DNA of 64,000 bases, taken from NCBI RefSeq assembly GCF_000813325.1, contig NZ_BBQE01000001.1; one strand, given 5' to 3'. Under the pieces are notes generated by a model. That model worked only from the letters and a program-made list of their open reading frames with translations, was not told the origin of the DNA and made no database searches. Positions 7,954 through 15,815 of the stretch are shown here, piece by piece (the stretch's first letter is position 1; the number at the start of each line of letters is the position of its first letter). The DNA comes from Sulfurospirillum cavolei (GTDB lineage Bacteria > Campylobacterota > Campylobacteria > Campylobacterales > Sulfurospirillaceae). The position numbers and the translations under genes were made by a program.

Positions 7954-8757
7954 ATGGAACATGAAGTGATTAAAAACCCTTTGATCGTCGAATTGGAACT
8001 CTTACGCGTCAATTTCGATAGAACAACGGAAAAATTGATTAAAGATATTCAACGTCATGAAAAAATTATGACCAAAGCCGATAAGCGTCAAAAGCAAGAA
8101 TACGACGAGCTCCAGCGTAAATTTGCCGAAGTGGAAGCCTTGCAACAAGAGATTGAAGAGACACAAAAAGAGGTTATTTTTACGATGGGTTCGATCGGCG
8201 AAAGCCGTAGCAAAGAGACGGGAAACCATGTGCGTCGCGTTGCCGAATACTCAAAGTTGATTGCCTTGCATTACGGGCTTTGCGAACACGATGCCGAGAT
8301 GCTCAAACAAGCAAGTCCGATGCACGATATAGGCAAAGTCGCCATTCCGGACGCCATCTTAAATAAGCCGGGCAAACTCACGCCCGAAGAGTTTGAAATC
8401 ATGAAAAAACATACGGAGCTTGGCTATGACATGTTAAAACATTCGCATCGTCCCCTCCTCCAAACGGCGGCAATCGTCGCCTACGAACACCATGAAAAAT
8501 TTAACGGACAAGGGTATCCGCGCGGACTTAAAGGAGCCAATATTCATATTTACAGCCGTATTACCGCATTTGCCGATGTATTTGACGCTTTGGGAAACCA
8601 ACGATGCTACAAACCGGCGTGGAAAGACGAAGCCATCTTTGACTTTTTTCATCAAGAACGAGGAGAACACTTCGATCCCAAAATCGTTGATATTTTTTTC
8701 AAACACTTGGGCGAATTTTTACACATCCGAGAGACGTTCAAAGACCCTATCGCGTAG
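7954..8757 (+). CDS. HD-GYP domain protein with N-terminal coiled coil (candidate SiaC-controlled phosphodiesterase)
   Basis: 267 aa. Residues about 10-75 form a charged coiled coil (with IMTKADKRQKQEYDELQ), the part that in SiaD-type proteins contacts SiaC. Residues 75-250 form a complete HD-GYP domain: HVRRVAEYS, the HD pair in MHDIGKVAIPDAIL, then AYEHHEKFNGQGYPRG with the GYP motif, and RITAFADVFDAL. All metal-binding residues seem present, so cyclic-di-GMP hydrolysis is plausible but unproven. Last gene of the operon, followed by a strong terminator. In the known siaABCD system this position holds a GGDEF cyclase, so the output here would have the opposite sign. Confidence 0.88.
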   Translation: MEHEVIKNPLIVELELLRVNFDRTTEKLIKDIQRHEKIMTKADKRQKQEYDELQRKFAEVEALQQEIEETQKEVIFTMGSIGESRSKETGNHVRRVAEYSKLIALHYGLCEHDAEMLKQASPMHDIGKVAIPDAILNKPGKLTPEEFEIMKKHTELGYDMLKHSHRPLLQTAAIVAYEHHEKFNGQGYPRGLKGANIHIYSRITAFADVFDALGNQRCYKPAWKDEAIFDFFHQERGEHFDPKIVDIFFKHLGEFLHIRETFKDPIA

Positions 8758-8799
8758 GCAAAGCGTTTTGCGACTCTCAAAGCAGCGTGCCAAATCGTA

Positions 8800-8829
8800 C
8801 AAAGCCCCGCAAACGGGGCTTTGCTTTTG
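8800..8829. terminator. Terminator between the convergent Sia-type and fdh operons
   Basis: Ten-base stem CAAAGCCCCG / CGGGGCTTTG with a four-base loop, followed by CTTTT on the plus strand. It lies between two convergent operons and could act on both strands. Confidence 0.85.
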
Positions 8830-8838
8830 ACATGTAAG
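8827..8838 (+). repeat. 12-base word TTGACATGTAAG, exact copy beside a terminator
   Basis: Exact copy directly at the foot of the terminator hairpin, followed at 8839-8850 by a degenerate second copy (CCTACATGTAAG, 10 of 12). Pairing of copies next to a terminator resembles uptake-sequence placement in Neisseria and Haemophilus. Confidence 0.8.
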
Positions 8839-8855
8839 CCTACATGTAAGGCTAA

Positions 8856-9755
8856 TTAAACCTTGCCTTCTTCTTTGAGCTTCTTGTACCAAGAGCTGTG
8901 AAGGATGGCGACTTCCTCTTCTTCTTTGTACCCGCTAATCATCGAATGAATCGCTCCTTTGATGGCAATCGCCGCCATATAGACGTGAACCATAAAGAAC
9001 GTAGCGACGACCATACCTAAGATATTGTGAACGATCGCACTAAGACGAAGCAGGTCGATTTGACTCATACCGAACATCGTAGCCACAGGTGAGAGGTCCT
9101 TGTTTAAAAAGAACATCAGCGCACCGGTCAGGATCATGACGATACCGCCTGGCATCGCGATCCAAAACCATGCTTTTTGTCCGGCGTTAAACTTGCCTGC
9201 GGAGACGGGTTTCTTCTCTTTGGAGAGGTATCCGCCCACGATCATCATCCATTTGACGTCGTCGCTATTGGGGAACATATCCCTAATCCAAGCAATAATC
9301 ATCGGAAGAACCGTGATCGCAAACACGGGTGTTGCCAAACCGTGTAAGTTCTTACAAATCCTTACAAACATACCGCCGCCGAAAAAATCTCCGAATGCCA
9401 TAACAAAGCCCGTAGGCACGATGACTAAAAACGAAAGGGCCGCAAGATTGTGCATGATTCGCATCAACACGCTAAACGCAAAAATCTTCTTTCCGTGATG
9501 CGAAAACACTTTGGGTCCGATCAGTAAATAGTGAATGCCTCCCGCAACGGGAACGAGAAACAATGCGATTAAAAAGCCTTTCCAGAACCATTCGCGTTGA
9601 AGAAGCGTAAACACTTCTCCAAACGCATGGTAATTGGGAATCGCATTTAGCATCGCCGTTCCGTACAACGGACTATCGAATTGACTAACGCTAATGGCAT
9701 AAAGAGACGACATACTTAGTAGTGTGCTCAAAAGCACCACCCATCGTTTCTTCAT
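8856..9755 (-). CDS. fdhC: Formate dehydrogenase gamma subunit, membrane cytochrome b
   Basis: 299 aa. Signal peptide (about 1-20), then several membrane helices of the cytochrome b556 family with candidate haem histidines in IMHNLAALSF, NLHGLATPVF and IVHNILGMVVATFFMVHVY. It anchors FdhAB to the periplasmic side of the membrane and passes electrons to the quinone pool. The start overlaps the fdhB stop by four bases; the gene ends the fdh operon. Length and helix pattern are normal for the family. Confidence 0.93.
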   Translation of the reverse strand: MKKRWVVLLSTLLSMSSLYAISVSQFDSPLYGTAMLNAIPNYHAFGEVFTLLQREWFWKGFLIALFLVPVAGGIHYLLIGPKVFSHHGKKIFAFSVLMRIMHNLAALSFLVIVPTGFVMAFGDFFGGGMFVRICKNLHGLATPVFAITVLPMIIAWIRDMFPNSDDVKWMMIVGGYLSKEKKPVSAGKFNAGQKAWFWIAMPGGIVMILTGALMFFLNKDLSPVATMFGMSQIDLLRLSAIVHNILGMVVATFFMVHVYMAAIAIKGAIHSMISGYKEEEEVAILHSSWYKKLKEEGKV

Positions 9756-10384
9756 TGCGTTAGCCCCTTTCTACCTTGTTTGTTATACGCCATATTCCAG
9801 ATATACGAGTTGTTCGCCTCTTTGCTTTGACCGCGTGCTAGAACGCGTGTTCGGTAGAGTTCCGAGACTTTTTCCGACGTTCCGATCAACAAGGCGTTGG
9901 TTGAACACATTGCCGCACATACGGGTACTTTACCTTCCGAGATACGGTTTTGACCGTAACGTTCTCGCTCATGTTCGGAGTTGGTCTCTAAAGGACCTCC
10001 GGCACACATCGTACATTTGTCCATCGCACCTTTGGCGCCGAAAACACCGTCACGCGGGAACTGCGGAGCACCGAACGGACATGCGTACAAGCAGTATCCG
10101 CATCCGATACATTTTTCTTTATCGTGAAGCACGATACCGTCGGCTCGGATATAAAAACAATCGACCGGACAGACTTGCGAGCACGGTGCGTCGGCACAAT
10201 GCATACACGCAATCGAGATCGACGTCTCTTGACCTTCGACGCCGTCACCCAGCGTAACGACTTTACGGCGGGCAATGCCCACGGGTAATTCGTGGGCATT
10301 TTGGCACGCAACCACACATGCAAAACATTCGATACAGCGATCCGTATCGCAATAGAATTTTAATCGGCTATTGGTATTTTCCAT
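9752..10384 (-). CDS. fdhB: Formate dehydrogenase iron-sulfur subunit
   Basis: 210 aa with four cysteine groups for [4Fe-4S] clusters: CDTDRCIECFACVVAC near the N-terminus, CMHCADAPCSQVCPVDC, CIGCGYCLYACPFG, and CTMC...VPVCAAMC. It carries electrons from the FdhA active site to the cytochrome b subunit. It lacks its own Tat signal, as expected for a subunit exported together with FdhA. Nine bases separate it from the fdhA stop. Confidence 0.95.
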   Translation of the reverse strand: MENTNSRLKFYCDTDRCIECFACVVACQNAHELPVGIARRKVVTLGDGVEGQETSISIACMHCADAPCSQVCPVDCFYIRADGIVLHDKEKCIGCGYCLYACPFGAPQFPRDGVFGAKGAMDKCTMCAGGPLETNSEHERERYGQNRISEGKVPVCAAMCSTNALLIGTSEKVSELYRTRVLARGQSKEANNSYIWNMAYNKQGRKGLTQ

Positions 10385-10393
10385 GGTGTCTCC

Positions 10394-13258
10394 TTACGCT
10401 TTTTCCACACGGCATAGACCCGCGTTGAACTCTGAGATTTGGGTAATCGGGTCGAAGCCGTAATTCACGATCGTATTGGAACTCTCTCCGATCGTATACG
10501 GACGTGCGCCTTCGGGATAATTTGTGCTCAAATCGACCCCTTGCATAATACCCGCAAAGTTGTACGGCATACAAATACGATCCGGCGTTACGCTACGGTT
10601 ATAGTGAACCCGTACCTTAATCTTCGTACCCTGAGGCGCGTGAATCCACATCATTCCCTTATCTTCAATGCCATATTTAGACGCCAAGTCGGGGTGAATG
10701 TTGGCAAACATCTCCGGCGTAATGCTTGAGAGGTATTTGCTCGTTCGCTCCAACATTCCGGCACCCGAGAGGTTTACCAGACGCATAGACGTTAGAATCG
10801 TCGGGAACTCTTTCGACCAATCTTGTTTGGTTTGCTCAGAGATGTAACGTGTTGCAACCCTAAAGTTATTGGCTTGATCCGGTAATGCCGGATATTTTTG
10901 TACCAAATCCCATCTTGGAGAGTGAATTGGCTCTCTATGAACCGGTACGGGATCGGGAAATTCCCAAACAATCGTACGCGCTCTTGCATTTCCATACACA
11001 CAAACGCCGTACTCACGTGCGTATTTTTGGATAATACCGCTAAAGTCCATTGCCCAGCTCGGTCCCATTTGCGCTTTTTCTTCTTCAGAGAGCGTAATAC
11101 CGAGCACTTTTTCGATATTGGCTTTGGTAAGTTGCGGGTAACCGCCTTGGATTTTTTGACCCGGAAGCGTGACGGTTTCATCGGCAATCTGGCTTACGCC
11201 GTTGTGCTCCATTCCGAAACGATTTCGAAAGCCCAAGCCGCCTTCATTGACCGGTTTGGAGACATCGTAAAGAATCGGCGAACCCGGATGTTTTTCGTCC
11301 CAGCACGGCCACGGAAGCCCGTAATACTCGCCTTCCATCTCGCCGCGACCTTTGAGCGTCAACGGATCGAAGAGATGCCAATTTTCCTGATGTTTGCGAA
11401 GACGCTCGGGCGTCCAACCGGAGAGTCCGATACTCTTAACCGTACGAGCAATCTCACGTACCGCATCGTCCGGCCACACAAAATCGTTTTTATACTGAAC
11501 GACGTTACCGTTTTCGGCACGCATTTTCATGCCTTTGACGTACTCGTCGTAAAATCCGAATTTTTTTGCAAACTCAAACATCACTTCATGATCGGCTTTG
11601 CTTTCGTAAAGCGGTTTCACGACTTGCGTTCGCCATTGCGCGGAACGATTGGTAGCAGAAAGCGTTCCTTCGCACTCAAATTGCGTCGCAACCGGCAAGA
11701 TATAGATACCGTCTTTTCGATCGGTAATAATTGCCGCTTCGTTCACAAACGGTTCGGCTACGATTAACATGTCAAGCTTATCGATGGCTTCTTTGATTTT
11801 CACTTGCTGAGACATCGAGGTGATTCCCGTTCCTTGTACCCAAAGGACACGAATCGGAGCGGAAGAGGTCGTTTTTTCTTCTTGTAAAACACCTTGCCAC
11901 CACTTCGCAAGTGAGAAACCTTTGGCGTGCATCCATTTTCGCTCACCTTTTTCGTCAAGATCGGGATGGAAACGATTTTGCATGTATTCTAAACTGACAC
12001 CCCATGTTTTACAATAGTACTGCCATGCGGCTTTATCCAAACCGTAGTATCCCGGTAAACTGTCCGCAAGGTTCGCCATATCGGTTGCGCCTTGAACGTT
12101 ATCGTGACCGCGGATAATTTGACAACCGCCGCCGGATTTTCCCGCGTTGCCCGTTACAAGCGCTAAAATAGGGAGAATTCTGGTATTGGAACTGCCCACG
12201 GAGTGTTGGGTAATACCCAAAGACCATGCGATAGCAGCCGGTTTCGTTTTAGCGTAAAGTTCTGCTACTTCAAGAATTTGTGCAACGGAAGCACCTGAAA
12301 CGTTAGAAGCCTCTTCAGGCGTCCATTTCGCGGCTTTGGCCCTAATTTGATCCATTGCATAGGTTCTATGATCGATAAAATCTTGATCTTCCCAACCGTT
12401 TTTAAAGATAACATGTAAAAGTCCATACGCAAACGCAATATCCGTACCCGGTCGAATGCGCACGTAAATATCCGCCTTAGCGGCACTTCTTGTAAAGATA
12501 GGATCGACGACGATCAACTTCGCGCCTCTATCTTTGGCTTGTAGGAAATGTTTAAATCCAATCGGATTGGCAACGGCAGAGTTGGCTCCAACCATCATCA
12601 CTAACTTAGAATTCGCAACAACGTCACCGAAGTGATTTGTCATAGCACCGTAACCCCATGTATTTGCCGCACCGGCAACAGAAGCGCTATGTCAGATTCT
12701 AGCTACGTGATCGATATTGTTTGTGCCCCAAAACGCGGCAAATTTTCTAAAGTAGTAGGATTGTTGGTTATTAAATTTGGCTGAACCCAACATCATCAAT
12801 GTGTCCGGACCGTTCTCTTCTCTAATTTTTAACATTTTAGAAGAAATCTCGTTTAACGCCTGTTCCCATGTCAAACGATGCCATTTACCGTTCTCTTTTT
12901 TCATCGGGAATTTGATACGTTGTTTAGACTTGGTCAAATCGATTTGATCCGTACCTTTACAACAGTGGCTTCCTTCGCTGATCGGATGATCGTGGGCGGG
13001 TTCTTGTCTTACCCAGACGCCGTTATGCACTTCGGCTTTAATTCCGCAACCTGCCGAACAGATCGAGCAGATCGTTTTAACCGTTTTTGAGCCCGGAAAC
13101 GGGTTCTTAACCTCTTCCGCACTCGCCTCTCTGATAGCATCTTCTTTAGCGAGAAGATTCCCCGCTCCAAAACTAGCACTTCCCAGAGCCGCCATTTTTA
13201 AGAATGATCGTCTTCCGATTTTGCTAGAGGAGAGTATGGGGTTTTCTGTTTTACTCAT
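10394..13258 (-). CDS. fdhA: Selenocysteine-containing formate dehydrogenase catalytic subunit
   Basis: Periplasmic molybdenum/tungsten bis-MGD enzyme that oxidises formate to CO2. Two abutting frames, 12692-13258 and 10394-12691, form one 954-codon gene read through an in-frame TGA at 12694-12692 (codon 189). The context ARI-U-HSASVAG matches the conserved active site of selenocysteine FDHs, and a SECIS hairpin follows. The N-terminus has a Tat signal (GRRSFLKMAALG, residues 16-27), then a [4Fe-4S] motif CSICSAGCGIKAEV and the usual molybdopterin domains. First large gene of the Tat-protein/fdhABC operon. Automated calling would split it and start the second part at an internal ATG at 12643. 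Confidence 0.95.
12655..12694 (-). promoter_or_regulatory. UGA selenocysteine codon and bacterial SECIS hairpin of fdhA
   Basis: On the mRNA strand the TGA (12694-12692) is followed by a hairpin TTGCC-GGTGC-GGCAA (12678-12664). The loop GGU lies at nucleotides 19-21 after the UGA, the same place I recall in Escherichia coli fdhF. SelB would bind here; selA, selB, selC and selD are not in this window. Confidence 0.85.
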
Positions 13259-13272
13259 CTAATCTCCTGTAA

Positions 13273-13476
13273 TTAATAGGATCTCTTATAGTAGAGCTTC
13301 CATGCATCCGTCTCTTTATACAAAATCTCTTTTTTCGGAGATTTCCCATAAACGACACCGTTTGCGCCTTGGGCAGCCTCTTTCGAGCTTGCCAAAACGC
13401 CGCTTGCACCGGCAGTTGCTACCACTGCCGTCGTCCCGAGGGCTTTTTTTAGAAAGTCCCTTCTGTTCTCGTGCAC
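13273..13476 (-). CDS. Small twin-arginine-signal protein of the fdh operon
   Basis: About 67 aa. A Tat signal (ENRRDFLKKALGTTAVVATAGASG) occupies the first third and a short charged, tyrosine-rich tail (DAWKLYYKRSY) ends the protein. Similar small Tat proteins sit directly upstream of fdhA in C. jejuni and relatives; the exact role is unknown but export or assembly of formate dehydrogenase is likely. I chose GTG at 13476 because AGGAGG lies five bases before it; an in-frame ATG at 13491 would put that Shine-Dalgarno sequence inside the coding region. It ends 14 bases before fdhA. Confidence 0.8.
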   Translation of the reverse strand: MHENRRDFLKKALGTTAVVATAGASGVLASSKEAAQGANGVVYGKSPKKEILYKETDAWKLYYKRSY

Positions 13477-13495
13477 GATTTCCTCCTGCATCTTG

Positions 13496-13507
13496 CTTAC
13501 ATGTCAA
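13496..13507 (-). repeat. 12-base word TTGACATGTAAG, exact copy
   Basis: CTTACATGTCAA on the plus strand, in the leader of the small Tat protein gene, 20 bases upstream of its chosen GTG start. Confidence 0.8.
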
Positions 13508-13534
13508 AATAGCCATGCAAAATTAGCATAAAAC

Positions 13535-13551
13535 GGTAATGTATCATTGAC
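13535..13551 (+). promoter_or_regulatory. Candidate regulator site GGTAA-N8-TGAC, copy 1
   Basis: Part of a 22-base stretch (13531-13552) that matches 13741-13762 at 17 positions. Lies about 60 bases upstream of the small Tat gene and overlaps a palindrome TCATTGAC-C-GTCAATGA at 13544-13560. Confidence 0.5.
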
Positions 13552-13744
13552 CGTCAATGAACGTTTTATGCGCGTAAAAATGTTGTTAATGGAAGAAAAA
13601 AGACATAGAGGTATAAGAATGAAGTCTATAAATTTTAAAAAAAAGTATATCCTTCACGATACGTATGTGCGCTTACCCCGTAAGCATATATCATGAACAA
13701 CGAGACCATTATAGTGATTGATAACTTTATTGCATCTTAAAAAC

Positions 13745-13761
13745 GGTAAATATTTATTGAC
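13745..13761 (+). promoter_or_regulatory. Candidate regulator site GGTAA-N8-TGAC, copy 2
   Basis: Same orientation and same internal spacing as copy 1, 210 bases away. The shared flank AAAC precedes both copies and both continue to TGACC. Confidence 0.5.
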
Positions 13762-13789
13762 CTATAAAATAATATTTAAGCGTTATATT

Positions 13790-13806
13790 GGTAAATATAT
13801 AATGAC
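13790..13806 (+). promoter_or_regulatory. Candidate regulator site GGTAA-N8-TGAC, copy 3
   Basis: 45 bases from copy 2, same orientation and spacing; shares GGTAAATAT with copy 2. A distance of 45 bases is a little over four helical turns. Confidence 0.45.
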
Positions 13807-13867
13807 TTTTTTTCAGGCTGCCGTTTGATGCAAGAAGAGTTTCGCCGGTTAATCTTTCCGTTCTTGC

Positions 13868-14524
13868 TTAAAGTTCGCGCGGCGTTAGAAGTTTTTTATA
13901 ATAGGTTTTGGTTAAATGCAAGGCGGCGATCGGGTTGTGACCGAGGACTCTGTCTTTGACGACCAGATACGTGATCGGAGCTTTGGCGTATTTGATAAAA
14001 AGAGAGTCGTGTCCGACGCACAATCCCATAATGACGTTTAAATCGGTTTTCGCTTTATTGACGTATTTGGCTTGCAAGACGGGGTTGCACATCGGCTCAA
14101 ACGTATTCGGTCGGATTTTTTGCGCTTCTTGGAGTCCGATTTCGATTTTATCGCGCGAGCCGACTTTACAGATCGCCATAAAAACGTCAAATCCGTTGAT
14201 TTTTAAGATTTCGGCGAAAATTTGAGACTCATTGACCAAGCCTACACACGAAGCGATGCCTATTTTGCGTGCTCCGATGCGTCTCGCAAATGCCAGTATC
14301 TCTTCCACGCGCGTCAGCGTTCCGTAGTATTTCCCTTCGATTTCCGCCGCGGCTAAAGCGATGGTGCGATCCATACCCTCTTCTTGGTAACATACCAAAG
14401 AGGCGTCTAGCATCGACGTTTCGACGTTGCTCGTCAAGCAAAACTTGGGGTAACGACTCTCGTGTTTATGGCAATTAAGCGTCGCGCATTCGGCGCAACT
14501 TAGCTCTTTTTCTTCCGTATGCAT
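13868..14524 (-). CDS. DUF1847 family metal-binding protein
   Basis: 218 aa. Starts at an ATG 11-14 bases after AAAGGA and five bases after the preceding gene; a longer reading frame to 14818 overlaps that gene and is rejected. The N-terminal cluster CAECATLNCHKHESRYPKFC suggests a bound metal or cluster, followed by a mostly alpha/beta body with further conserved cysteines (GIASCVGLVNE, MCNPVLQA, GLCVGHDSLF). DUF1847 proteins often lie near anaerobic redox genes; the function is unknown. Its place between the possible chaperone and the fdh operon suggests a role in formate dehydrogenase maturation, but only by position. Confidence 0.8.
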   Translation of the reverse strand: MHTEEKELSCAECATLNCHKHESRYPKFCLTSNVETSMLDASLVCYQEEGMDRTIALAAAEIEGKYYGTLTRVEEILAFARRIGARKIGIASCVGLVNESQIFAEILKINGFDVFMAICKVGSRDKIEIGLQEAQKIRPNTFEPMCNPVLQAKYVNKAKTDLNVIMGLCVGHDSLFIKYAKAPITYLVVKDRVLGHNPIAALHLTKTYYKKLLTPREL

Positions 14525-14529
14525 GGTGG

Positions 14530-15144
14530 TTATCCTTTTGACATGTAAAGGTATGTGCCGTAAAGGCTTAGGTAGACGCCGAGCAACTCTTTTAATCCTT
14601 GGCGTACGTGTACTTGTTCTTCTTCGTGAAAAATGCTCTCTAAAAGTTTGACATGTAAGGTTTCGCCGAAAAGGACTAACCGCTCCGGCGTAAACGAGGG
14701 AGACGCTTCTTTTCCTAAGGCAAAAAAGAGCGCCAAAGCACGATTGAGTGCCGTAACATAGGCAAGAAGATTCTCGTAAATGCTTTTCTCGACCGGTTCT
14801 AGTTGGGAAAGAAAGCATTCCAAAGAGAGCGCTAAAAAACTTTTCTTTTTCGGAAAATTGGCATGCAAAAGCGTCGTGAAAAGGTTTTGTTTCGCTTCAC
14901 GTAACGCGGTAGGAATCGTAGCGTCCAACGCATCATCAAAGGCTTTAACGCTCGCTTCGAATCCCAAAGCATCGTGGAGCCCTTGATGCGACATTAACGT
15001 ACGGATTTGCGTTTGCGTAAATTTCGTAGGAGTGTACAGTTCCAGCGAAGAGAGGGTTTGAAGTAAAAGAGCGTACAACGCTTTTTCGTCTTCGTTCGGA
15101 CTTTTTGCCAAATATTCGAGTAAGTAAAGGATCTCTTTTTTCAT
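14530..15144 (-). CDS. Alpha-helical protein, possible formate dehydrogenase chaperone (TorD-like)
   Basis: 204 aa, predicted almost entirely helical, no signal peptide, with several charged segments (PNEDEKALYALLLQTLSSLE, FHEEEQVHVRQGLKELLGVY). Size, fold type and position upstream of an fdh operon match the cytoplasmic redox-enzyme maturation chaperones (TorD/DmsD family) that hold Tat-exported molybdoenzymes. I could not find a firm TorD signature, so the call rests mainly on context. Ends five bases before the DUF1847 start. Confidence 0.6.
   Translation of the reverse strand: MKKEILYLLEYLAKSPNEDEKALYALLLQTLSSLELYTPTKFTQTQIRTLMSHQGLHDALGFEASVKAFDDALDATIPTALREAKQNLFTTLLHANFPKKKSFLALSLECFLSQLEPVEKSIYENLLAYVTALNRALALFFALGKEASPSFTPERLVLFGETLHVKLLESIFHEEEQVHVRQGLKELLGVYLSLYGTYLYMSKG
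14648..14659 (+). repeat. 12-base word TTGACATGTAAG, exact copy
   Basis: Inside the possible chaperone gene (minus strand, read as Leu-His-Val-Lys). An 11-of-12 variant (TTGACATGTAAA) lies 110 bases away at 14538, spanning the stop region of the same gene. Confidence 0.8.
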
Positions 15145-15179
15145 GCTTCCATTCTGCCAAAGCCCGGCTGAAAAAGTGC

Positions 15180-15185
15180 TATAAT
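15180..15185 (+). promoter_or_regulatory. Candidate -10 box for the MarC-family gene
   Basis: TATAAT 24 bases before the ATG at 15210, followed by a strong AAGGAGG ribosome-binding site at 15199-15205. Confidence 0.55.
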
Positions 15186-15209
15186 GCCAACGCTTTTTAA
15201 GGAGGTTTT

Positions 15210-15815
15210 ATGATTCATCTTTCGGCTTTTTTTGCGATTTACGTCAAATTTTTCTTTATTATGACGCCGTTTTTCGTAACGACGATCTTTTTATCGATGA
15301 CCAAAGGCGTCGACGAAAGCGATAAAAGACGTCTTGCGATTAAAGTAACGTTTGCGATTGCTACGAGTTGTTTGATTATTCTTTTTTTCGGTAAATACAT
15401 TTTTGAACTTTTCGGTATTACCCTTGATGCCTTTCGTATCGGTGCGGGGGCACTTTTATTTTTAACGGCGGTCGATCTCGTGCAAAAAGACATTAACGCC
15501 GAACCGACATGTAAAGCCGATATTTTAAAGCATGCGGTCGTCCCTTTGGCAATCCCCGTTACCGTAGGTCCCGGAACGGTGGGTGCGTTGATGGTTATGG
15601 GTGCGGACATCGAGAGCTTTGACGACATGTTACTCGGCTCAAGCGCGCTTTTGTGTGCCATCGGCAGTATCGGCGTTTTGCTCTATCTCTCGGGGCATAT
15701 CGAACGTTTGATCGGTCGTGCCGGATTGATCGTCTTTAGCAAAGTTACCGGACTCGTTCTCGCCGCTCTTTCGGCACAACTGATTTTCACGGGCATCAAA
15801 AACTTTTTGCGTTAA
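15210..15815 (+). CDS. MarC family (UPF0056) inner-membrane protein
   Basis: 201 aa with about six membrane helices. Typical family features include FVTTIFLSMTKG near the N-terminus, RIGAGALLFLTAVDL, and AVVPLAIPVTVGPGTVGAL in the middle. The function of MarC proteins is still uncertain and the old link to antibiotic resistance has not held up. Monocistronic, divergent from the fdh-associated genes, with its own promoter and a strong Shine-Dalgarno sequence. Its stop overlaps the convergent permease gene by four bases. Confidence 0.88.
   Translation: MIHLSAFFAIYVKFFFIMTPFFVTTIFLSMTKGVDESDKRRLAIKVTFAIATSCLIILFFGKYIFELFGITLDAFRIGAGALLFLTAVDLVQKDINAEPTCKADILKHAVVPLAIPVTVGPGTVGALMVMGADIESFDDMLLGSSALLCAIGSIGVLLYLSGHIERLIGRAGLIVFSKVTGLVLAALSAQLIFTGIKNFLR

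Larger units (their letters stand above)
13492..13867. other. Regulatory intergenic region upstream of the fdh operon
   Basis: 376 bases without a gene, AT-rich compared with its flanks. It holds an exact copy of the 12-base word (13496), three copies of GGTAA-N8-TGAC, a 17-base palindrome (13544-13560) and a small hairpin GCTTAC-CCC-GTAAGC (13671-13685). Both flanking genes are on the minus strand, so it must contain the fdh promoter; I could not place a convincing -10/-35 pair. Confidence 0.7.

Noticed and set aside
10394..12643. A separate 749-aa formate dehydrogenase gene starting at an internal ATG
   Set aside because: The upstream frame ends at a TGA in the conserved selenocysteine position and continues in the same frame with a SECIS hairpin, so both parts are one gene.
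14525..14818. Extended N-terminus of the DUF1847 protein
   Set aside because: It overlaps the possible chaperone gene entirely; ATG 14524 has an AAAGGA box and starts at the conserved cysteine cluster.
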